From a virus: DNA of 44,330 nt. Location: IMG/VR virus record IMGVR_UViG_3300022745_000060, positions 1-44,330 of that record; one strand, 5' to 3'. Of this stretch, positions 39,329-44,330 are shown one piece after another; within the stretch, counting starts at the first letter, position 1; each line of letters starts with the position of its first letter. Below the pieces are notes generated by a model. The model made no database searches. It was not told the DNA's origin and saw only the letters and a list, made by a program, of their open reading frames with translations. Made by a program: the position numbers and the translations under genes.

Positions 39329-40369
39329 ATGGGCAACATTATTGAAAAAATCAAAAAACTTTTTGCACTAGGGGAGGTAAACCCGGTGCAAGATGAAAAA
39401 CTAATCTTCAAAATCTTATTAGCCTGTGAGCGGGCTTCGATTGTGGTTGTCGCAATCGTTTCAGGGGTTGCGGTTGCGGCCTATGGTTACTTACTTGCTT
39501 CCGGTTACACCAATTGGGAGTGGGTGCGCTGGATTACTGCTATTGTCCTTTTTGGCCTGGCTACTGCGATTACGGATGTAGGAGTAAAGTACTTCATTCA
39601 AAAAGGGGCATTTGACTTTTTTGTCTTCTTCAAGTTTACATGGGTTAAGGGATTGAAAGAAACGCTATTCATGCGGGCAATGCAATTGGTTGCATGGGCT
39701 TGTATGTGCGCCCTGATCGCTGGCATGTTCCTTTTTGATTACTATTCCGTCGATGCAGTGCGCAACCCGGTTGCCAACATGGTCAAAAAAGAAAAGGCAA
39801 TCAACGCAGATAGTTTGCGCCGGGTAGTCGATGTGCAAGAACAGGCACGGGTTGGGGCTGTTGTCGAAGCGATCAACGCAGTGCAAGCCGATATTCGCAG
39901 TACTGAAAGGCAAATTGAAGCAACTAAAACCCGCGTATACAATTCAGAATCAGCACTGAAAAAGCTTATTGAGCGAGATCATAATGGATGGGCTAAGGGC
40001 GAAATGAAAGCAAAGCAGGAACGCGCGGTTACTGGATTGAATACCCAACTTGCAACCCTTCGCCAAAATAAAGCAGAGCTAGAGCAACAGCGCACACGCG
40101 ATCTTGCATATCGTTCGCAGATCATCGCTGCAACCGATTCAAGCGCATTGGCAGAAAATACCGCAATTGCAGATCGAAATAATGCGCTAGTTTCAGGCAC
40201 ATCTACTATGTTCATTTGGCTAGGCTTCTTTGCCAAGTGCATTGCTGGTCTGATCCGAATTATGCTTGTCGTACTATTCCTAGGCAATCCAGTAGACGCA
40301 AACCAGGACGGCAAAGTAGATTACCGAGACGTAACAAGCGCGGCCGCTGAGGGTTTTATCCAGGGGTAA
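39329..40369 (+). CDS. Multi-span membrane protein with coiled coil and calcium-loop motif, frameshifted
   Basis: 346 residues from the ATG at 39329. Membrane segments near 30-55 (ASIVVVAIVSGVAVAAYGYL), 60-85, 118-142 and 300-325; a coiled-coil region in between (QADIRSTERQIEATKTRV, LNTQLATLRQNKAELEQQ). The C-terminus carries DANQDGKVDYRDV, a dockerin/EF-hand-type calcium loop. A -1 frameshift signal at 40351 can extend it to 409 residues. Could be an envelope or exclusion protein; unknown. Confidence 0.7.
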   Translation: MGNIIEKIKKLFALGEVNPVQDEKLIFKILLACERASIVVVAIVSGVAVAAYGYLLASGYTNWEWVRWITAIVLFGLATAITDVGVKYFIQKGAFDFFVFFKFTWVKGLKETLFMRAMQLVAWACMCALIAGMFLFDYYSVDAVRNPVANMVKKEKAINADSLRRVVDVQEQARVGAVVEAINAVQADIRSTERQIEATKTRVYNSESALKKLIERDHNGWAKGEMKAKQERAVTGLNTQLATLRQNKAELEQQRTRDLAYRSQIIAATDSSALAENTAIADRNNALVSGTSTMFIWLGFFAKCIAGLIRIMLVVLFLGNPVDANQDGKVDYRDVTSAAAEGFIQG

Positions 40370-40396
40370 CAGAAAACGTTCAACCTGTTACCCCTG
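40351..40396 (+). promoter_or_regulatory. Programmed -1 ribosomal frameshift signal
   Basis: Slippery heptamer G-GGT-TTT at 40351-40357 in the correct reading phase. Three bases later comes a perfect 12-pair hairpin CAGGGGTAACAG (40361-40372) with CTGTTACCCCTG (40385-40396). The zero-frame stop TAA (40367-40369) lies in the stem. The -1 frame is closed by a TGA at 40348-40350, so slippage is possible only in this short window. Confidence 0.8.
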
Positions 40397-40557
40397 ATAT
40401 TGAAGAACTCGAATACGATGACGACGAAGAGAATGCAAGGATAGGGGCATTGATTGATGCCCTTGCAGCTTGTCTTCCACTCGAAACCGAACAAGAACAA
40501 AACAGAACCAAAATATTAATCAAGGCGCTCCAAGCTGCCAAAACCGTAGAGGCATGA
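40357..40557 (+). CDS. Frameshift extension of the membrane protein
   Basis: 66 codons in the -1 frame (YPGVTENVQPVTPDIEELEY and on), acidic then helical (ARIGALIDALAACLPLE, TKILIKALQAAKTVEA), ending with a TGA that overlaps the next ATG (ATGA at 40554). No start codon is available before 40454, so it should be made only as a fusion to the membrane protein. Confidence 0.7.
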   Translation, partial: YPGVTENVQPVTPDIEELEYDDDEENARIGALIDALAACLPLETEQEQNRTKILIKALQAAKTVEA

Positions 40558-41234
40558 CACCAGCAGAATTAAAAGCAACTATTCAGGACATTGAAAATGG
40601 GTTAGCAATGAACCCAACAGGCGAAATACTTGAGCGCCTAACCAATAGACTTGAAAGGGCAAAAGCTAAATTAGCTGAATTGAGCCAAAAAAAAAGCGAG
40701 GATCAGCTAACCGGAAATACCGGACAGTTGACCCAACCTATCGAAAAAGTCGAAGAGTTACCACAGCCCGGAAATATCCAGCAAGCAGCGGCAAAAGCAC
40801 CGGACAAGGCAAAGCAGCAAAAAGAAATACCACAAGAAATGAAAAATCTGATTGATTCAGGATGGGGAAAAATGACCGAAGTCCTTTCTGCTCCAACCAA
40901 AGCCATAGAGCGAACAATTCCGGTTCAATTGCTAGGTTGGGAACACCCCAAAGATATGAACCGGGCGCAAATCAGAGCCGAGGCAAGACGCTATTTTCAG
41001 GCTGTATTCACATCCGCAAAGTTCAAAAAAGCGCATGGTGAAAATAATCTAAGCACATTGTGGAGCATGAAAATGTACTGCAACTTGTGGGCATTGTGTG
41101 AAGCCTACAATCAGCTTACTAACGTCCGGTTTGAAATGATCGAACTACTTCAAAACCATTGGAGCTATTCAAAAGAAAACAGGGATATTGCAAATGATCT
41201 TGCAGAATTTTTGAAGCAACCACAACCGGAATAA
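40554..41234 (+). CDS. Hypothetical soluble protein
   Basis: 226 residues from the ATG at 40554 (overlap with the extension's stop). The N-terminal third is a charged coiled coil with a Gln/Pro/Lys-rich linker. The C-terminal part (AQIRAEARRYFQAVFTSAKF, LWSMKMYCNLWALCEAYNQL) is helical and aromatic. Coupled to the membrane protein, so the two may act together. Unknown. Confidence 0.65.
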   Translation: MTPAELKATIQDIENGLAMNPTGEILERLTNRLERAKAKLAELSQKKSEDQLTGNTGQLTQPIEKVEELPQPGNIQQAAAKAPDKAKQQKEIPQEMKNLIDSGWGKMTEVLSAPTKAIERTIPVQLLGWEHPKDMNRAQIRAEARRYFQAVFTSAKFKKAHGENNLSTLWSMKMYCNLWALCEAYNQLTNVRFEMIELLQNHWSYSKENRDIANDLAEFLKQPQPE

Positions 41235-41235
41235 A

Positions 41236-41439
41236 ATGAAAATAAGCGAAGATACGATCAAGCAATTTGAAACAGATTTTAAAGAGTGCATAAACGAACC
41301 GCGAATAGGTAAGTTTAAACGTAAACAAGCCGATTCGTGGATGGAAGGTTGGCTCAAAGCAAAAGGAATTTGGAGAAAATTTGAAGTTGCTATAAATAGC
41401 CATAGATTCATCGAAATTATAAATAAATATTATAAATAA
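41236..41439 (+). CDS. Small basic hypothetical protein
   Basis: 67 residues (MKISEDTIKQFETDFKECIN), basic and Trp-containing (GKFKRKQADSWMEGWLKAKG). Starts 1 base after the previous stop. Ends before the bidirectional terminator at 41444. Confidence 0.6.
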   Translation: MKISEDTIKQFETDFKECINEPRIGKFKRKQADSWMEGWLKAKGIWRKFEVAINSHRFIEIINKYYK

Positions 41440-41443
41440 AATA

Positions 41444-41475
41444 AGCCCGGCGCTGTTAATTCAGCGCCGGGCTTT
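41444..41475. terminator. Strong bidirectional terminator
   Basis: Perfect 12-pair stem AGCCCGGCGCTG (41444-41455) with CAGCGCCGGGCT (41462-41473), loop TTAATT. It separates the rightward genes from the leftward HTH gene. Confidence 0.85.
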
Positions 41476-41479
41476 GCAA

Positions 41480-41674
41480 TTATTCTATTTTCAATCCAAT
41501 CCCAACCGCCTCACACAATTTCAAAACCGTGTCTAAGCTAGGGCTATGCTCTCCGTTCAGTATCCGGTAGACGTGTCTAGCATCCAGCCAAGTAATTTTC
41601 GCCAGCGTATAACCGGAAATCTTTTTTTCCTTGGCTGCGCGGCGGATTGCGGCAAGTATTTCGGGTGCTGTCAT
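41480..41674 (-). CDS. Small HTH regulator (XRE/Cro-like)
   Basis: 64 residues. Helix-turn-helix GYTLAKITWLDARHVYRIL followed by NGEHSPSLDTVLKLCEAVG, the standard XRE order. No extra domain, so Cro- or antitoxin-sized. Coupled to the upstream 78-residue gene (TAATG). It could bind the ACACCAGGTGT palindrome in its own leader (41924-41934) or the AAATACC palindromes. A two-gene toxin-antitoxin layout is an alternative. Confidence 0.8.
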   Translation of the reverse strand: MTAPEILAAIRRAAKEKKISGYTLAKITWLDARHVYRILNGEHSPSLDTVLKLCEAVGIGLKIE

Positions 41675-41910
41675 TAGTGCTTAGAAATGAATGTGAAATC
41701 GGCAAGAACTCTGCCAATTGTGCTTACATCATCATTCTGTGCAAACACAACTCCACGCGGAGAGATTGCAATTTTGGTGTCTCCGTAAACTTTTGCTACT
41801 TGTTCTTTGACTTTTGCAAATTGTTCAGGAGTTGTTTTGCAAAACTTTTTATCTGCAATTGCATTGAGTTCATCAAGCTCAGAAACAGGTATAAGGTCGA
41901 AATAATTCAT
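41674..41910 (-). CDS. Hypothetical protein paired with the HTH regulator
   Basis: 78 residues (MNYFDLIPVSELDELNAIAD), acidic N-terminus, KIAISPRGVVFAQNDDVSTI in the C-terminal half. No family recognised. First gene of a two-gene operon with the HTH gene; promoter at 41987-41956. Confidence 0.65.
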   Translation of the reverse strand: MNYFDLIPVSELDELNAIADKKFCKTTPEQFAKVKEQVAKVYGDTKIAISPRGVVFAQNDDVSTIGRVLADFTFISKH

Positions 41911-41923
41911 GTTGTTTGATTTT

Positions 41924-41934
41924 ACACCAGGTGT
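41924..41934. promoter_or_regulatory. Candidate operator ACACC-A-GGTGT
   Basis: Perfect 11-base palindrome in the leader of the HTH operon, between the -7 box and the first ATG. A likely binding site for the HTH protein; inference only. Confidence 0.4.
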
Positions 41935-41955
41935 GTTTGTCTCCCGATTACCTTA

Positions 41956-41987
41956 CAAATATATAGGCAAATAACACCACATCCAAA
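41956..41987 (-). promoter_or_regulatory. Promoter of the HTH operon
   Basis: Minus strand TTTG (41987-41984), 20 bases, TATATTTG (41963-41956), a perfect consensus match. Confidence 0.75.
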
Positions 41988-42075
41988 TTTTTGAAGAACT
42001 ATTTTTAATAAAATATAAAAAATACTATAAATAGGGTAGTGGCTAAAAATAAATAAGTAAAAAATAAAACGAGAA

Positions 42076-42105
42076 ATAAAAAAGCCCCACCATAATGATG
42101 AGGCT
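42076..42105 (-). terminator. Terminator at the end of the leftward early operon
   Basis: AGCC/GGCT-based hairpin (42083-42105, with a mismatch) followed by a T-run on the minus strand. It closes the operon that runs from 7142 through the window ends. Between it and 41990 there is only AT-rich sequence. Confidence 0.6.
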
Positions 42106-42132
42106 GCAACAATACTATGAAAAACGCTAAAA

Positions 42133-42714
42133 TCACTCTGCTGCTTTAATAATGTCTCGAATCATTCGAGTACCGGGAATGGAGTAAACCATTCCATAAC
42201 TATCCATAACAACCCGCATTGCATTTCTCCAAGTGTTTTCGGAGAATTTACCGCCGTTTTTTTCAATGCAACCAGTTAGCACTTTCTCCCAAGCGCAACG
42301 CCTAACATAGGATTTGGTATTTGTTCCAAACAGGTTTGGTATCTGCGTTTTCATCCCTGCCAAAACTTCCTGAATGATAAACACTAATTTTGACTTATCC
42401 GCCTCGATGCGGGCTTGATACGCGGTTCGACCCGGGATAGTGGATACCTTGTAATCTACTTTTGGTTTTGGCTCTGCCTTGGGCTTGAAAACGGGCTTTT
42501 GGCTATCAATCGGAATAGATTTCACTTTTGGCGCTCCATAGGCATTGAACGCATGTTTATTTCCCGCCGTGTAAATGCTCCCATCCTTCACCATCAGACC
42601 GTAGCACTTTCTTACTTCCTGCCTTCCGGTATCGTAAACGCAACCAATTGAAAGCAACTCGATTTGGATTTCTTCCGCGTGGGCTTGGTTAATAAATTTG
42701 ATTTTGTAGTTCAT
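42133..42714 (-). CDS. Hypothetical early protein
   Basis: 193 residues from the ATG at 42714, coupled to the micro-ORF upstream (ATGA). A small N-terminal alpha/beta part (MNYKIKFINQAHAEEIQIEL), a basic Pro/Lys linker (KPVFKPKAEPKPKVDYK), then a helical domain with SYVRRCAWEKVLTGCI and NTWRNAMRVVMDSYG. It is the last gene of the leftward operon. Unknown; could bind nucleic acid. Confidence 0.65.
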   Translation of the reverse strand: MNYKIKFINQAHAEEIQIELLSIGCVYDTGRQEVRKCYGLMVKDGSIYTAGNKHAFNAYGAPKVKSIPIDSQKPVFKPKAEPKPKVDYKVSTIPGRTAYQARIEADKSKLVFIIQEVLAGMKTQIPNLFGTNTKSYVRRCAWEKVLTGCIEKNGGKFSENTWRNAMRVVMDSYGMVYSIPGTRMIRDIIKAAE

Positions 42715-42782
42715 TTTTCTGATTTTTGGTACAAAATGTAACCTACCGCGATACAAAGCAAGATACAAAAGATTGTTTCCAT
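42711..42782 (-). CDS. 23-residue membrane micro-protein
   Basis: METIFCILLCIAVGYILYQK followed by SEK: one short hydrophobic helix and a basic tail. Its TGA overlaps the next ATG. Too short for most gene finders, but coupling and membrane pattern support it. Confidence 0.5.
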   Translation of the reverse strand: METIFCILLCIAVGYILYQKSEK

Positions 42783-42792
42783 TTGGTTAGTT

Positions 42793-43254
42793 TTAAAATG
42801 GTTCTTCTAATCGCAGCCTAAATAGACGCAAGAAATCAGCATCGGAACAAACAGTAATTTTCTCACTTCCTGGTATTCTCAACTTCACTTTTTCCGGTTC
42901 TTCAGCAACAATAAAAGCTATGCCGCCTTTTTTCGACACGTCTTTCAGAAAGTTGTTTTGTTCAATGCTGATCGTATCACCTTTGCCTTTTACCTCCACA
43001 GCGATAAACATACCTTGTTTTGTAAATCCTATAACGTCAGATACTCCAAGTCTTTCGTGCGTTTTACGGAAGCTGGATTGAAGGCATTTTTTAAGCTCAG
43101 CAGTTGTGACCTTTCCGGATTGAATGCAACTCCAAATTTTTTTCAAGCCAATGGCCGCATCAAAAATGCCCCCTGTGTTATTTCTCCATGCTTCGCAGCC
43201 TTGTAAATTGATCTGTCGGATTATGTTTGTAGTGATTGCGTTGGCTCTACTCAT
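42793..43254 (-). CDS. VRR-NUC nuclease
   Basis: 153 residues from the ATG at 43254, overlapping the previous stop by 8 bases. Motifs of the PD-(D/E)XK VRR-NUC family: GVSDVIGFTKQGMFIAVEVK with Asp, Glu and Lys in order, then GDTISIEQNNFL and KKGGIAFIV. Stand-alone VRR-NUC proteins of phages cut branched or junction DNA and may replace a resolvase. Confidence 0.85.
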   Translation of the reverse strand: MSRANAITTNIIRQINLQGCEAWRNNTGGIFDAAIGLKKIWSCIQSGKVTTAELKKCLQSSFRKTHERLGVSDVIGFTKQGMFIAVEVKGKGDTISIEQNNFLKDVSKKGGIAFIVAEEPEKVKLRIPGSEKITVCSDADFLRLFRLRLEEPF

Positions 43255-43585
43255 TTCCCTCAAGTTTTGCAAATTCTTCAATCCATTCACTCAATTTAAA
43301 CTCTACATACTCAGTGATTTGCTTTCTCTTTGCGTTAGAAACGTATGACACGCTAAGCCCAGCCCACCGGCAAAATTCGTTTTGGCTTTTCTTTGGATCG
43401 GTAGGAATAAAATACTTGACATAAGGTAGCCAAGTTTCATGTATTGGATGAATCCTGGTTTTTCCGATTTTCCGAGGTTGGTTATACCATTCAAGCAAAG
43501 CTGCGTCGTATAAATCGCGGTCGCGTTCATCTTGCCAGCCTGTTTTTTTCGAGTAGCCGTATTCGCTACGGTTTGGTTTTTTCAT
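43247..43585 (-). CDS. Hypothetical protein with possible HTH segment
   Basis: 112 residues. The N-terminus is polar (NRSEYGYSKKTGWQDERDR); a segment QNEFCRWAGLSVSYVSNAKR resembles a helix-turn-helix. It is coupled on both sides (TAATG with the DUF5675 gene). Could be a DNA-binding early protein; low certainty. Confidence 0.6.
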   Translation of the reverse strand: MKKPNRSEYGYSKKTGWQDERDRDLYDAALLEWYNQPRKIGKTRIHPIHETWLPYVKYFIPTDPKKSQNEFCRWAGLSVSYVSNAKRKQITEYVEFKLSEWIEEFAKLEGNE

Positions 43586-44094
43586 TACGCAAATTGTTCA
43601 GTAATTCTCCAGAAAATGTCCTCCGAAAAGGATTTGGTTTCTGGATTAAAAAAAGGTTCAAGCAACTTGTAAAGCTTCAAATATGAAGATGTTGAAGTGC
43701 CAGCAAGCAATACAAAGTTTTTGTCGACGCTAGAAAACCGGATTTGGCCTACTAGGGGGCAGCCTTCGGTATCGGTTGACTTATTCCCTTTGTGCACTCT
43801 TACGTTGCCGTGACGGCCTGCGCGATCAATTGGCGGGTTATCCATCAAAGCAATTGCGAATTGGTGACCATGTGCTTCTCGGTACTTGTCGTAAAACTTC
43901 CCAAACTGAATTGGAACGACATGGTAAGTTCCCATGTCGATACGGGTTTTACCATGTTCTTTGACTTTTCGGTATCCGTCCTCAAGTACATCACAAACCC
44001 ATGTTGGAGTTGTGCCGTCCTTTTGGAATTGGGCTATTAATGTGCCGCGTGTACTATCTTGAGTTTGTTCGCAGCGAATGTGGTCTAAAATCAT
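43585..44094 (-). CDS. DUF5675 family protein, candidate cell-wall enzyme
   Basis: 169 residues. Matches the DUF5675 layout: N-terminal beta part (TLIAQFQKDGTTPTWVC), LEDGYRKVKEHGKTRID, MGTYHVVPIQF, then RVHKGNKSTDTEGCPLVG with conserved His, Asp and Cys. This resembles the active site of L,D-transpeptidase-like wall enzymes. DUF5675 proteins are frequent in Bacteroidota phages and are suspected lysis or wall-modifying proteins. No other endolysin is recognisable here, so this is the best candidate. Confidence 0.8.
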   Translation of the reverse strand: MILDHIRCEQTQDSTRGTLIAQFQKDGTTPTWVCDVLEDGYRKVKEHGKTRIDMGTYHVVPIQFGKFYDKYREAHGHQFAIALMDNPPIDRAGRHGNVRVHKGNKSTDTEGCPLVGQIRFSSVDKNFVLLAGTSTSSYLKLYKLLEPFFNPETKSFSEDIFWRITEQFA

Positions 44095-44321
44095 TGTTCA
44101 ATTATTTTTAGCAGCACTGCAAAGAGCCGCACATTATTTAGTGCAATAAATTCTTTGTCAACTCCATCACAGAGGCAAACCATTTGCGTTTTTGAAGAAA
44201 CAAAAAGCCATCCGTTCGCCCATTCCTTGCCATCCCATGCCAAAACCTCACATGTGGGTAAGTCTTTGCGGGGCGTTCCATCTAGGTTGTAGGGGCTTTG
44301 GACATAGAGTTCAATCTTCAT
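44091..44321 (-). CDS. Small hypothetical protein
   Basis: 76 residues (MKIELYVQSPYNLDGTPRKD), with EVLAWDGKEWANGWLFV. Its start overlaps, across the window ends, the stop of the gene at 200; its stop overlaps the DUF5675 start (ATGA). Unknown function. Confidence 0.7.
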   Translation of the reverse strand: MKIELYVQSPYNLDGTPRKDLPTCEVLAWDGKEWANGWLFVSSKTQMVCLCDGVDKEFIALNNVRLFAVLLKIIEQ

Positions 44322-44330
44322 AGGCCTTTC

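Noticed and set aside
40470-40553. Upstream start for the 226-residue protein
   Set aside because: Arg/Gln/Asn-rich extension is a shadow of the frameshift extension; ATGA coupling at 40554 is preferred.
1-44330. Integrase, attachment sites, tRNA genes
   Set aside because: No recombinase motif, no attachment-like duplication and no tRNA-like cloverleaf noticed on reading both strands; short tRNAs could be missed.

Overview
The window looks like one complete, circularly assembled phage genome of about 44.3 kb infecting a member of the Bacteroidota. Reading the leftmost gene (minus strand) across the window ends, from base 1 into base 44330, closes its frame after four more codons, with a stop that overlaps the start of the gene at 44321 (ATGA). 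A Bacteroidota host is inferred from the promoters (TTTG, 19-20 bases, TAnnTTTG), the lack of Shine-Dalgarno sequences and the protein families. Terminase, portal, MuF-like, scaffold, capsid, tape measure and tail-tube genes indicate a tailed phage, probably a siphovirus. No integrase, tRNA or rRNA was seen.

Layout. (1) Leftward early operon, 7142 down to 1 and across the join to about 42100: a lambda-O-like initiator with internal iterons, a small protein, DnaB-like helicase, a Sak4-like RecA ATPase, many small unknowns, a DUF5675 lysis-type protein, a VRR-NUC nuclease. (2) Control region 7007-7595: divergent promoters and structured RNA. (3) Rightward late genes 7596-37638: small membrane/lipoprotein pair, ParB-methyltransferase, terminase, tail-associated proteins, portal, MuF, head-tail joining genes, a metallopeptidase-like protein, tail chaperone candidates, an unusual accessory cassette (21757-23306), tape measure, scaffold, capsid, tail-tube paralogs, a 1449-residue fiber with beta-helix, holin. 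(4) Accessory end 37655-41910: small genes on both strands, a membrane protein with a textbook -1 frameshift signal, and an HTH regulator.

Most striking is 21757-23306. It is a terminator-bounded cassette with its own host-type promoter, a 5' leader of three hairpins in which the terminator loop is the exact complement of an upstream hairpin loop, a protein with RAMP (Cas7-like) signatures, a partner gene, and then a non-coding tract of GGNNN pentamers. In that tract, nine pentamers plus one NGCA tetramer make 49 bases, and this repeats exactly five times. A second leader with the same loop-loop design precedes the replication initiator gene (7130-7037, minus strand).

Regulation. At least three promoter classes are visible: host-type; five promoters with an AAATACC-N8-GGTATTT palindrome exactly 20 bases before the -7 box; and late promoters of the form terminator T-run, exactly 17 bases, TA(A/T)CTTGC. 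The palindrome promoters drive small scattered genes, three of them inside the late region like morons.
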